DNA of 64,000 nt from an uncultured Sterolibacteriaceae bacterium (GTDB lineage Bacteria; Pseudomonadota; Gammaproteobacteria; Burkholderiales; Rhodocyclaceae): positions 62,001 to 126,000 of the forward strand of contig CALARK010000016.1 of the NCBI GenBank assembly GCA_937888595.1, written 5' to 3'. Each line of letters opens with the position of its first letter. Position 1 is the stretch's first letter. Positions 46,281-54,672 of the stretch are shown piece after piece. The notes beneath the pieces are model-generated. The model ran no database searches. It had not been told where the DNA came from and saw only the letters and a list, made by a program, of their open reading frames with translations. The translations under genes and the position numbers were made by a program.

Positions 46281-47396
46281 CTAGATGATTTCCAGTTCGG
46301 CACGCAGGGCGCCGGCCATCTTCATCGCCTGCAGGATGGCGATGAGATCCTGCGGGTTGGCACCGATCGTGTTCAGCGCCTTCACCACGTCGGCGAGATT
46401 CGCGCCGCTCTTCATGGCGACGAGCTGTCGATCTTCCTGCTTGATATCGACGGAAGCATTCGCGACGCCGGCCGTCTGGCCCCCGGAGAACGCACCGGGC
46501 TGACTCACCTGGTTGTCCGTGGCGATCGTGACGGACAGGTTGCCGTGCGCGACGGCGCACTGTTCGATCGTGACGGCCTGGTTCATGACCACCGAGCCGG
46601 TCCGTGCATTGACGATCACCTTGGCCGGCATCTGCATCGGCGTCACGTTGAGGTTCTCGACCGCTCCGAGGAAGGCCACGTGCTCCGTCGGGTTGGCCGG
46701 GAGCCGCACCTGGACCTGACGGCCATCCACTGCGTTGGCCGTGCCGCTCCCCATCGTCTGGTTGATCGCATCGACGACCCGCTGGGCGGTGCCGAAATCC
46801 GTGCGGCGCAATTCGAGGTTGGCAAACTCACCCTGCCCGACCGTCACCGGTACTTCGCGCTCGACGGTGGCGCCGTTGGCGATGCGGCCGACCGACAGGT
46901 GGTTCACCGTGGTCTGCGAGCCTGCGCCCGCAGCCCCCGCCCCGACGACGACGACATTGCCCTGTGCCATCGCGTAGATGTTGCCGTCGGCCCCCTTGAG
47001 CGGTGTCATGACCAGCGTCCCACCGCGCAGCGACTTGGCATTGCCGATCGAGGAGACCGTCACGTCGATCGGCTGGCCGGTACGTGCGAAGGCAGGCAGG
47101 TCGGCCGTCACCATCACCGCCGCCACGTTCTTGAGCTGCAGCGACTGGCCGGGCGGCAATGTCACGCCGAGGCGCGACAGCATGTTGATCATGCTCTGGA
47201 CGGTGAAAGGCGTCTGCGTCGTCTGGTCGCCCGTGCCGTCGAGGCCGACGACGATGCCGTAGCCGACCAGCTGGTTGTGGCGCACGCCGGCGATCGAGGC
47301 GATCTCCTTGATGCGTTCGGCCCGCGCGGCATCGCTGACCAGCAGGGCCGCGAACACCCACATCAGGCCGATCAGGAATTTATGCACGGTGCTCAT
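46281..47396 (-). CDS. flgI: Flagellar P-ring protein FlgI
   Basis: 371 residues with a signal peptide (FLIGLMWVFAALLVSDAARA). Family blocks VRHNQLVGYGIVVGLDGTGD and QTPFTVQSMINMLSRLGVTL. Periplasmic bushing around the rod in peptidoglycan. Start at Met 47396 fits the signal. Confidence 0.96.
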   Translation of the reverse strand: MSTVHKFLIGLMWVFAALLVSDAARAERIKEIASIAGVRHNQLVGYGIVVGLDGTGDQTTQTPFTVQSMINMLSRLGVTLPPGQSLQLKNVAAVMVTADLPAFARTGQPIDVTVSSIGNAKSLRGGTLVMTPLKGADGNIYAMAQGNVVVVGAGAAGAGSQTTVNHLSVGRIANGATVEREVPVTVGQGEFANLELRRTDFGTAQRVVDAINQTMGSGTANAVDGRQVQVRLPANPTEHVAFLGAVENLNVTPMQMPAKVIVNARTGSVVMNQAVTIEQCAVAHGNLSVTIATDNQVSQPGAFSGGQTAGVANASVDIKQEDRQLVAMKSGANLADVVKALNTIGANPQDLIAILQAMKMAGALRAELEII

Positions 47397-47409
47397 GGCA
47401 GACTCTTTT

Positions 47410-48078
47410 TCAGAAAGGCATGAAGGACAGGAAGAATCGCCCCAACCAGCCCATGACCTGGGCCGAATCAATGAAGCCATTCGCCTTGTATTCGATGCGT
47501 GCGTCGGCGACCTGCGTGGACTGCACGGTGTTGCTGGCCGTGATCGTGGTCGGATTCACGACGCCGGAAAAGCGGATGAACTCCTCGCCCTCCTTCAGGC
47601 CGATCTGCTTCTCGCCGGACACCAGCAGGTTGCCGTTCGGATAGACCTCGATGACAGTCACGGTCAGGGTGCCGGTGAAGTTGTTCGACGAGGTGTTCTC
47701 GCCCGAGCCCTCGAAGGCGGTGCTGCTGGTGGCCGACAACGTCGTCCCCTGGAAACTCTTGAGCGGCAGGCCGGCGATCGTGGGCACCGACGCCGAACTG
47801 TCGTGGCTGCGATCGGCCTTGGTATCGGATTTCTTCGCAGCGGCGGTTTTCTCCGCAATGTTGATGGTCAGCGTGTCGCCGACAAGACGCGCGCGACGGT
47901 CCTCGAACAGTGGCCGCGCGGTCGCGGCATTGTAGATGCTGCCGTTGGCGGGCACCGCAGCCATGCGCATCTCGGGTCGCACCGACATCGGTTGATGGAC
48001 CGCCGTCGGCGGCGAGGTTGCCACGCAACCAGCCAGCAGCGCGGCAGCCAGCGGGACGAGCAGGGTTGCGGTTTTCAT
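47410..48078 (-). CDS. flgH: Flagellar L-ring lipoprotein FlgH
   Basis: 222 residues. Lipobox LLAGC; family blocks SIYNAATARPLFEDRRARLV and GDTLTINIAEKT. Outer-membrane bushing of the rod. ATG 48078 has GGGAAA at proper spacing; the upstream GTG ATG pair at 48093/48090 overlaps the flgG stop and is less likely. Confidence 0.95.
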   Translation of the reverse strand: MKTATLLVPLAAALLAGCVATSPPTAVHQPMSVRPEMRMAAVPANGSIYNAATARPLFEDRRARLVGDTLTINIAEKTAAAKKSDTKADRSHDSSASVPTIAGLPLKSFQGTTLSATSSTAFEGSGENTSSNNFTGTLTVTVIEVYPNGNLLVSGEKQIGLKEGEEFIRFSGVVNPTTITASNTVQSTQVADARIEYKANGFIDSAQVMGWLGRFFLSFMPF

Positions 48079-48089
48079 GGCATTTCCCA

Positions 48090-48872
48090 TCACAATTGCG
48101 TCAGCCGGCCGAGCATGGCATCCGAGGTCTGCACCGCGCGCGAGTTCATTTCATAGGCACGCTGGGTCTGGATCATGGTGACCAATTCCTCGGCGACGTT
48201 GACGTTCGACGTCTCCACCATCGCCTGGTTGAGCAGGCCGGCGCCATTGCTGCCCGGCGTATTGGGTGTGGGCGTGCCCGACGAGGCGGTTTCAACGTAG
48301 AGGTTTTCACCCATGCTCTGCAAGCCGCCGTTATTGACGAAGGTGGCGAGCTGGATCGTCCCGACCTGTACCAGGGCAGGGTTGCCGGTCTGCTGCACCG
48401 ACACGATGCCATCGCGGCTGATACTGATGCTGATCGCATCGGCGGGAATCGTGATCGCCGGCGAAAGCGGATAGCCGCTCGAGGTGACGATCTGTCCGGT
48501 GCTGTCGCGCTGGAAGGCGCCGTCGCGCGTGTAGGCGAGCGTGCCGTCCGGCATCTGGATCTGGAAGAAGCCCTGGCCGTTGATCGCAATGTCGAGCGGA
48601 TTCTCGGTGCGCTGCAGGGTGCCCTGCAGGTGGATGTGTTCGGTAGCGATGGGGCGCACGCCGACGCCCAGCATCAGGCCGGATGGAATCTGCGTCTGCT
48701 GCGTGGACTGGGCACCGGGCTGGCGCAGGTTCTGGTAAAGAAGATCCTCGAAGACGGCGCGTTGACGCTTGAAACCGTTGGTGCTGACGTTGGCCAGGTT
48801 GTGCGAAATGACGTCGAGGTGCGTCTGCTGGGCATCGAGGCCGGTCTTGGCGATCCAGAGCGAGCGAATCAT
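48090..48872 (-). CDS. flgG: Distal rod protein FlgG
   Basis: 260 residues. IRSLWIAKTGLDAQQTHLDV and NLANVSTNGFKRQRAVFEDL at the N-terminus; C-terminal NVAEELVTMIQTQRAYEMNS. Between flgF and flgH in the usual order. Confidence 0.97.
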   Translation of the reverse strand: MIRSLWIAKTGLDAQQTHLDVISHNLANVSTNGFKRQRAVFEDLLYQNLRQPGAQSTQQTQIPSGLMLGVGVRPIATEHIHLQGTLQRTENPLDIAINGQGFFQIQMPDGTLAYTRDGAFQRDSTGQIVTSSGYPLSPAITIPADAISISISRDGIVSVQQTGNPALVQVGTIQLATFVNNGGLQSMGENLYVETASSGTPTPNTPGSNGAGLLNQAMVETSNVNVAEELVTMIQTQRAYEMNSRAVQTSDAMLGRLTQL

Positions 48873-48884
48873 CGTTTATTCCTT

Positions 48885-49640
48885 TTAGCGCGGTGCGAGC
48901 ACCTGGGTGGCGGCACGGTCATTCTGCTCGGCGGTGCTGATCGTGCGCATCTGCATTTCGAACTGGCGTGCGAGCGAGATCATCGCCACCATCTGTTCGA
49001 CCGGGTTGACGTTGCTGTTTTCGAGATAGCCCGAGGCGATCTTGACGTTGTCGTCCTGCGCGACCGGCAATCCGCTGCCCAGACGGAACAGCCCGTCGGC
49101 ACCGCGCACCAGGTTCGCCTCTGGCGGATTGACCAGCTTGACCCGTCCGACGGCGTTCACCGTGTTCTGCGCCCCGCTCTGCGGCACCACGGAGATCGTG
49201 CCGTCGCGCTCGATGGTCACGCGGGAATCCGGCGGTATGGTGATCGGGCCGCCATCGCCCTGCACCGGTATGCCGTTCTTGGTCTGCAGCACGCCGTTTT
49301 CGGACACGCCGAAGCTGCCGTTGCGCGTGTAGGCCTCGGACCCATCCGGCATGGCCAGTGCGATCCAGCCCTTGCCGCGCACGGCGATGTCGAACTCGCC
49401 GCCGGTGTGCATCAGCGCACCTTCGCTGAAATCGGAGTGCGTGCTGGCATCGGCGGCGAAGGCGCGCGTCGGCAGTGCGACGGGCTGCGCATTGTGCGTC
49501 AGCACCTGGGCGGCACGCAGGCGATGCTCTTCGGCCCGATACCCATGCGTCGCGACATTGGCGAGGTTGTGGGCGACGGCCGCCTGCCGCGACATCGTGC
49601 CGCTGGCGCCGGTCATCGCGGTGTAGATCAGCCTGTCCAT
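48885..49640 (-). CDS. flgF: Proximal rod protein FlgF
   Basis: 251 residues. IYTAMTGASGTMSRQAAVAH and NLANVATHGYRAEEHRL; C-terminal NPVEQMVAMISLARQFEMQM. The 43-base gap to flgE contains a dispersed repeat copy ahead of the GAGGA ribosome site. Confidence 0.95.
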   Translation of the reverse strand: MDRLIYTAMTGASGTMSRQAAVAHNLANVATHGYRAEEHRLRAAQVLTHNAQPVALPTRAFAADASTHSDFSEGALMHTGGEFDIAVRGKGWIALAMPDGSEAYTRNGSFGVSENGVLQTKNGIPVQGDGGPITIPPDSRVTIERDGTISVVPQSGAQNTVNAVGRVKLVNPPEANLVRGADGLFRLGSGLPVAQDDNVKIASGYLENSNVNPVEQMVAMISLARQFEMQMRTISTAEQNDRAATQVLAPR

Positions 49641-49661
49641 TCAGTCCTCGCCGCTCATTTC

Positions 49662-49685
49662 GCCGTCTTTTCAGCGCCGACTTTT
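49662..49685 (-). repeat. Dispersed 24-base repeat, copy 14 (degenerate)
   Basis: Five mismatches, concentrated in the middle; both ends intact. It starts on the flgE stop codon (TAAAAGTCGG) in the flgE-flgF gap. Confidence 0.7.
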
Positions 49686-51225
49686 AGCGCAGGTTCACCA
49701 GCGTTTGCAGCACGCTGTCCTGTGTCTTGATGGTCTGCGCGTTGGCCTGATAAGCACGCTGGTAGGTGATCATGTTCACCAGCTCGGCCGTCAGGTCGAC
49801 GTTCGACTCCTCGATCGCGGCCGACTGGATCACGCCCAGCGAGCCGGAGCCCGGCACGCCGATCAACGGCTGGCCGGAATCGGCAGTCTCCGACCACTGG
49901 TTGTTGCCCATCGAGGTCAGGCCGTTCGGATTGGTGAAGTTGCCGAGCACCACCTGCGCGAGGTCGCGTGTCTGGCCGTTGCTGTAGCGGCCCTGCACGG
50001 TGCCGTCGGCGGCGACGCTGAGGCCCGCGAGTCGGCCCGAGGTATAGCCGTCCTGACGGATGCTATTGACGCCGAAGATGTTGCCGTACTGTGTCGATCC
50101 CGTCAGATTGAGATCGAACGCCAGCGGTGTGCTGGCACCGGTAGCGATCGTGAATGACTGAGCAATGATGCCATCGCCGGGACTGAGCAGCGCACCGGTG
50201 GAACTGAACTGCATGGCAGTGGCAGTGCTTGCTGCGCCACCATCCATGTTGGTATAGAGGTTCCAGGTATTGCCTGCCGTCTTGCGGAAGAACAGCGACA
50301 GCAGGTGCGGGTTGCCCAGCGAATCGTAGACCGTGGCGGAGGTTGAGCTGTTATAGGTCGTCGGGTCGTTCACGTTGAAGTTGGCCGCACCGGCTACGGC
50401 CGAGGGGGCACCGCCGAGCAGGTTGGCTGCACCATCCCCTCCGGCGCCGGTCAGCGATACCGTCGAAGTCGGGCCGGTCGTAGTGGAGGTGATCACGATT
50501 TGCCCCCCGCTGACGGTAACGGTGACCGGTGCTCCCGCACCGGTGAGCGCCGTTTCCGCTGCGGTGGCGAGTGCAGCGGCGTCCGCATAGGTAGTGTTGG
50601 CGATGTTCGCCGAATAGGCCGTGCCATTGACGGTGATGTTGAGCGTATCGTTGGTGCCATCTATAACCAGACTGGCCGGTGATGCCGACCCGGTCAGCGT
50701 GCCATTGGGGGCGTACGTCGTATCGCGTGAATCCAGGTTGAGGCCGATCTCGACGCCGGAACCGGTGCTGCCCGTCGACTGGGGCTGCAGGTCGGAAGTG
50801 TTGATGAAGATTTCCGACGGCGTCGAAGGCACGATGACGTTGCTGGCGTTGGCCAGGAACCCCGTCAGCCGATAACCGCTCGCGTTGACGATGTAGCCAT
50901 CCTTGTCGAGGTTGAACTGGCCGTTGCGCGTCCAGCTGATCGAGCCGTTGTTGCTCAGCCGGTAGAAGCCCGCCCCGTTGATCGCCAGATCGAGCGGATT
51001 GTTGGTGACCGTGATGTTGCCCTGGGTGAATTGCTGGTTGATGCCGGCCACCGCGGTACCAATGCCGATCTGGCTGCCACCACCCAAAGTTGCCGCAAAG
51101 ACATCGGCGAAGGCAGTTGTTGCCGACTTGAAGCCGATCGTGCCGGAGTTGGCGATGTTGTTGCCGACCGAATCGAGTGCCTTGGAAGATGCGTTCAGTC
51201 CGCTCAAACCTTGCTGGAAGCCCAT
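49684..51225 (-). CDS. flgE: Flagellar hook protein FlgE
   Basis: 513 residues; E. coli has 402. N-terminal GFQQGLSGLNASSKALDSVG and GNNIANSGTIGFKSATTAFA; C-terminal NVDLTAELVNMITYQRAYQA. A beta-rich insert of about 100 residues (around 175-275, LVIDGTNDTLNITVNGTAYS) resembles the Flagellin_IN-type modules of FlgK and FlgL. Confidence 0.96.
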   Translation of the reverse strand: MGFQQGLSGLNASSKALDSVGNNIANSGTIGFKSATTAFADVFAATLGGGSQIGIGTAVAGINQQFTQGNITVTNNPLDLAINGAGFYRLSNNGSISWTRNGQFNLDKDGYIVNASGYRLTGFLANASNVIVPSTPSEIFINTSDLQPQSTGSTGSGVEIGLNLDSRDTTYAPNGTLTGSASPASLVIDGTNDTLNITVNGTAYSANIANTTYADAAALATAAETALTGAGAPVTVTVSGGQIVITSTTTGPTSTVSLTGAGGDGAANLLGGAPSAVAGAANFNVNDPTTYNSSTSATVYDSLGNPHLLSLFFRKTAGNTWNLYTNMDGGAASTATAMQFSSTGALLSPGDGIIAQSFTIATGASTPLAFDLNLTGSTQYGNIFGVNSIRQDGYTSGRLAGLSVAADGTVQGRYSNGQTRDLAQVVLGNFTNPNGLTSMGNNQWSETADSGQPLIGVPGSGSLGVIQSAAIEESNVDLTAELVNMITYQRAYQANAQTIKTQDSVLQTLVNLR

Positions 51226-51238
51226 TGTGCTGCTCCTG

Positions 51239-51916
51239 TCAGAGAATCTGTTTAACGTCGGTCATGGTGAATGCACCAAGCGTGCCAACATCGAGCGACA
51301 AGCTGCTGCCGTTGCGAGTGACCGCCTGCACCAGGCCGTAGGCCAGCGCTGTCGCTGTACTCGACTCGGTCCCGCGCTTGGCGTTGACGCTGTAGCTGTA
51401 GTTGCCGAGGGCGGCCGCCTCACCGCTGTCGGTCTTGCCATCCCAGACGAAGGGATGCACACCCGACTCCTGCGCACCGAGGTTCAGCGTCCGCATCACG
51501 AGGCCGTTGGCATCCTTGATCGTCACGGTCACTTCGTCCGCCGAAGCCGCCAATTCCAGCCCACCGATACCGCCCTGCTCGCCGAGCGACATGCTGCTGC
51601 CCGGAACGAGGACGCCGCGGTTGACGAGGCTGGCCGCCTGCATCGCCTGCGTCTCGGTCATCCCGGACAGCAGCGTCTGCAGGGTCGCATTGAGTTTCTC
51701 GACGCCATTCACCGTGCTGATCTGCGCCAGTTGGGACGTCAGTTCGGCGTTCTCCATCGGACTGAGCGGATCCTGGTTCTTCAGCTGGGTGGTCAGCAAG
51801 GTCAGGAAGCGGTTTTCCGCCTCATTGACGACCGACAGGTCCTTCTCTTCCGAACGTGCCGCGAGGCTTGAATAGATCAGTTCGGACTGATTGTTCGCGA
51901 CTGCAGTGGTGGTCAT
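51239..51916 (-). CDS. flgD: Hook cap protein FlgD
   Basis: 225 residues. Family N-terminus ENRFLTLLTTQLKNQDPLSP and MENAELTSQLAQISTVNGVE, followed by the FlgD Ig-like and Tudor domains (VMRTLNLGAQESGVHPFVWD). Scaffold for hook assembly. 13 bases after flgC end to end. Confidence 0.96.
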   Translation of the reverse strand: MTTTAVANNQSELIYSSLAARSEEKDLSVVNEAENRFLTLLTTQLKNQDPLSPMENAELTSQLAQISTVNGVEKLNATLQTLLSGMTETQAMQAASLVNRGVLVPGSSMSLGEQGGIGGLELAASADEVTVTIKDANGLVMRTLNLGAQESGVHPFVWDGKTDSGEAAALGNYSYSVNAKRGTESSTATALAYGLVQAVTRNGSSLSLDVGTLGAFTMTDVKQIL

Positions 51917-51928
51917 GGTCTGGTTCCT

Positions 51929-52330
51929 TTACTGTCCGATCGCCAGGGTCTTCATCATCAAGGCCTTGGCGGTATTCATCACTTCCGCGTTCGTCTGGTA
52001 GGCGCGCGAGGCGGAGATCATGTTCACCATCTCCTCGACGACATTGACGTTCGGCATCGCGACGTAGCCCTGCTCGTTCGCGGCCGGATTCGACGGGTCG
52101 TACTGCATGCGCAGCGGCGCGGCACTCTCGACGACCTGGGTGACGCGTACGCCGATGCCGCCGCCCTCGACCGGCTTCGCCTCGAAGACCACCTGCTTCG
52201 CGCGGTAGGGCTGGCCATCGGCGCCGACGACGCTGTCGGCGTTCGCCAGGTTGCTCGCCACGGCGTTGAGCCGGGCGGACTGCGCGGTCAGCGCGGAACC
52301 GGCGATGGCGAAAATTCTCATGTCACTCAC
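51929..52330 (-). CDS. flgC: Proximal rod protein FlgC
   Basis: 133 residues. FAIAGSALTAQSARLNAVAS, NLANADSV and C-terminal NVNVVEEMVNMISASRAYQT. Second gene of the flgBCDEFGHIJ unit. Confidence 0.96.
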   Translation of the reverse strand: MSDMRIFAIAGSALTAQSARLNAVASNLANADSVVGADGQPYRAKQVVFEAKPVEGGGIGVRVTQVVESAAPLRMQYDPSNPAANEQGYVAMPNVNVVEEMVNMISASRAYQTNAEVMNTAKALMMKTLAIGQ

Positions 52331-52338
52331 GATTCACC

Positions 52339-52755
52339 TCACTGCCCGTTGATGGCCCGTTGCAGGCCCTCGAACCGCTTGTTGATGAACATGATGAGCG
52401 CCTCGGTCTGCAGCGCATTTTCAGCGAAGGCGGAACGCTCGACATCCATATTCACGGTATTGCCATCCACGGCCCCCTGGTACTCGGCCCGGTATTGCGT
52501 CATGGCCGCGTACGGTGCTTCTCCGTCGCCCGACAGGTGGCCGGCACGGGTGCGGGCCATCGTCAGGGGCTTGCCGGCATCACCGCCCGCCGCCCCCATG
52601 GCCGTGGCGAGGGCCGACTTGAAGTCGACATCGCGAGCCTTGAAGTGCGGCGTATCGGCATTGGCGATGTTGGATGCCAGCAACTCCTGACGATGATTGC
52701 GCAGGCCGAGCGCATTGCGGTAGAGACTCAGGTCCTGTTCGAGGCGGTCGATCAT
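52339..52755 (-). CDS. flgB: Proximal rod protein FlgB
   Basis: 138 residues. ALGLRNHRQELLASNIANAD with TPHFKARDVDFKSAL, typical of FlgB. First gene of the rod-hook operon; weak ribosome site; sigma54 promoter 28 bases upstream of the ATG. Confidence 0.95.
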   Translation of the reverse strand: MIDRLEQDLSLYRNALGLRNHRQELLASNIANADTPHFKARDVDFKSALATAMGAAGGDAGKPLTMARTRAGHLSGDGEAPYAAMTQYRAEYQGAVDGNTVNMDVERSAFAENALQTEALIMFINKRFEGLQRAINGQ

Positions 52756-52794
52756 TTTCGGGTGGCCTAAAGAAATTGCGGTCGATGTCGATAT

Positions 52795-52810
52795 GCAGCA
52801 AACGTGCCAG
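52795..52810 (-). promoter_or_regulatory. Sigma54 promoter for flgB operon
   Basis: Minus strand TGGCACGTTTGCTGCA (52809-52794) with GG-N10-GC; one mismatch in the -12 box, the same variant as upstream of the third flagellin. Predicted start near 52783. Confidence 0.75.
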
Positions 52811-52872
52811 TACCGTTTTCGGCCGATCCACCCGCTGTTTCAGGCAAATCGGCGGGCGCGTCGGCAAGTGCT

Positions 52873-52887
52873 GCGGCAATTCTTGCC
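52873..52887 (+). promoter_or_regulatory. Inverted repeat between flgB and flgA
   Basis: GCGGCAATTCTTGCC, a member of the CGGCAA-N3-TTGCCG set with one weak outer base. It lies about 97 bases upstream of the predicted flgB start and 75 bases before flgA, so it could serve both. No sigma54 site was seen for flgA. Confidence 0.55.
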
Positions 52888-52959
52888 TCCGTGAAAAAGG
52901 GCGAATAAACCACGGTTACGTGGCCGAACCGCCCGAGGGATTCATGCTCCAATCACGTC

Positions 52960-53646
52960 ATGCATCGCATCGTCCCCCTGCTTCTCTGCCTCTCCATCCT
53001 GGCAGCCTTACCCGTTCAGGCACGCCAGGACCCGCTCCCCGTACACAAGGCCGTCGGCGACTGGCTGAAGATCCAGACGCAGGGGCTGCCCGGGCAGGTC
53101 AGCTACACCGTTGGCGAACTGGCCACGGACAACCAACTGGCCCCGTGCACCGCCTTAGATGTCGGCCGTCCGGCCGGTGCCCGCCTGTGGGGGCGCACGC
53201 ATGTCCAGGTCCGCTGCCTCGATGCCGCGGCGTGGAGGATCAACATCCCGGTCCATGTCCGCATCAAGACCGACGTCCTGATCAGCGCTCGCCCGATCTC
53301 GCGCGGCCAGCACATTACTGCCGAGGATCTCGCCACGCAGTTGGGGGACCTGTCCGACCTCCCAGCCAATACCCTTACCGATCCGGATCTGGCTATCGGC
53401 AAGACCGCCACCGTCGCAATTTCCGCCGGCCGCGTTTTGCGTGCCGACATGCTGAAGGCACAAACCGTGGTGCGCCAGGGCCAGACCGTCAAGGTCGTGT
53501 CGCGCGGTCCCGGATTTTCTGTCGCCAACGATGGCCGTGCACTCAATAACGCCACCGCAGGAGAAGTGGTCCAGATCCGGCTGGCCAATGGCCAGGTCGT
53601 CAGCGGCATCGCCGGGCCTACTGGCATCATCGAGATAACTTATTGA
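52960..53646 (+). CDS. flgA: P-ring assembly chaperone FlgA
   Basis: 228 residues with a signal peptide (IVPLLLCLSILAALPVQA). SAF domain (VLISARPISRGQHITAEDLA) and C-terminal family block GRALNNATAGEVVQIRLANG. Periplasmic chaperone for FlgI. Divergent from flgB. Confidence 0.94.
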   Translation: MHRIVPLLLCLSILAALPVQARQDPLPVHKAVGDWLKIQTQGLPGQVSYTVGELATDNQLAPCTALDVGRPAGARLWGRTHVQVRCLDAAAWRINIPVHVRIKTDVLISARPISRGQHITAEDLATQLGDLSDLPANTLTDPDLAIGKTATVAISAGRVLRADMLKAQTVVRQGQTVKVVSRGPGFSVANDGRALNNATAGEVVQIRLANGQVVSGIAGPTGIIEITY

Positions 53647-53658
53647 ATTAAAGTAACT

Positions 53659-53667
53659 TGTTATAAT
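53659..53667 (+). promoter_or_regulatory. Extended -10 sigma70 promoter upstream of flgM
   Basis: TGTTATAAT, a perfect extended -10, in an AT-rich patch unusual for this window; the -35 region is poor. It could supply basal flgMN transcription. Confidence 0.5.
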
Positions 53668-53688
53668 TTTCCAAAATTGCGAAAGCAC

Positions 53689-53715
53689 TCAAGTTTTTCG
53701 CGCGCTTGCCGTTAG
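53689..53715 (+). promoter_or_regulatory. Sigma28 promoter for flgMN
   Basis: TCAAGTTT-N11-GCCGTTAG, seven of eight -35 and six of eight -10 positions. FliA would drive its own anti-sigma factor, as in enterics. Confidence 0.78.
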
Positions 53716-53796
53716 AATCATCGAACACCCTGTACCCCGCATCCAGGAACACCAGTCAGGCAACCGGTGCGGGCTGCGACAGCAAAGGACATCATC

Positions 53797-54096
53797 GTGA
53801 AGATCAACAGCGCCATTCCTTCCATCGGCAGCACGCCGGACTCCGGTCGCGCGCGCAGCCCGGCTGCGGCCCAGCCGGCGAACAGTTCGGCTGCCAGCGA
53901 ACGCGTCGATATTTCTTCGCTCTCCGCCCGCTTGCAGGAAGTCGGTGCCGGCGAGACGCCGGTCAATGCCCAGCGGGTCGCCGAGATCAAGCAGGCGATC
54001 GCCGAAGGACGCTTCCAGATCAATCCGGAACGGATCGCGGACGGCCTGTTGAACAGCGTGCGCGACATGCTCGGCCGCGCCGGCAAGACGGCCTGA
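53797..54096 (+). CDS. flgM: Anti-sigma28 factor FlgM
   Basis: 99 residues. VKINSAIPSIGS at the start, an Ala/Pro/Ser-rich N-terminal half, then the FliA-binding helices (VNAQRVAEIKQAIAEGRFQI, PERIADGLL). Binds FliA until the hook is finished and FlgM is exported. GTG 53797 with AAAGGA upstream is preferred over an in-frame GTG at 53767. Confidence 0.92.
   Translation: MKINSAIPSIGSTPDSGRARSPAAAQPANSSAASERVDISSLSARLQEVGAGETPVNAQRVAEIKQAIAEGRFQINPERIADGLLNSVRDMLGRAGKTA
53937..53960 (+). repeat. Possible dispersed repeat, copy 15
   Basis: Five mismatches, in flgM, encoding EVGAGETP. It could be chance similarity in a coding sequence. Confidence 0.45.
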
Positions 54097-54115
54097 TATC
54101 CGGCCGGGGGACGCG

Positions 54116-54580
54116 GTGACCTCACCGGCGGTCAATCCTCTGGATGAAGAAATCGGCAGGCTGAAGGAATTCGTCAGCCTGCTGCAACGCGAGCAGGATC
54201 TGCTCAAGAAGGGCGATACCGACGCCCTGCTACCCCTGATCGACACCAAGACACAACTGGCCGACCGTCTGGCGGCCTTGGCCCGTGCACGCGAAGCGCA
54301 TCTGGCCCGGCAGGGTTTACCCCCCGGGCGTCTTGGCATGGAGCAGTGGCTGCAGCATCACGGCAATGCCGCACAACGCCAGTCCTGGCAGGCGCTGCTC
54401 GAACTGGCGCGCGAAGCCCGCGACCTCAACGAACTCAATGGCAAGCTGATCGGCCTGCACATGCAGCACAACCAGCAGGCGTTCACGGCGCTCATGAACG
54501 CGACCAACCGGGCGATGACCTACGGGCCGGACGGCCAGCAGCAGGCCGGACTGGGCGGCCGCATTCTCGGTACCGCCTGA
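54116..54580 (+). CDS. flgN: FlgK/FlgL chaperone FlgN
   Basis: 154 residues, helical coiled coil (IGRLKEFVSLLQREQDLLKK), typical of FlgN in position after flgM and size. Prevents premature assembly of the junction proteins. GTG start with GGGGGA upstream. Confidence 0.92.
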   Translation: MTSPAVNPLDEEIGRLKEFVSLLQREQDLLKKGDTDALLPLIDTKTQLADRLAALARAREAHLARQGLPPGRLGMEQWLQHHGNAAQRQSWQALLELAREARDLNELNGKLIGLHMQHNQQAFTALMNATNRAMTYGPDGQQQAGLGGRILGTA

Positions 54581-54634
54581 AGCGGGGGCCCACCCCGTAA
54601 TCGCTGCCATGCAGCGATCTCCCCTCAAGGGGCC

Positions 54635-54667
54635 AAGAAACACTCGGGACGGCCCTTCGTGTTTCTT
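54635..54667. terminator. Bidirectional terminator between flgN and motD
   Basis: AAGAAACAC, 15-base loop, GTGTTTCTT: a 9-base stem between convergent genes. Two further small hairpins precede it (TCGCTGC-CAT-GCAGCGA at 54601-54617; CCCCTCAAGGGG at 54621-54632). Confidence 0.65.
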
Positions 54668-54672
54668 CCACC

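Noticed and set aside
52888..52959. TAAACC with GCCGAACC upstream of flgA as a sigma28 promoter
   Set aside because: The spacer is 13 bases instead of about 15 and the -10 is weak.
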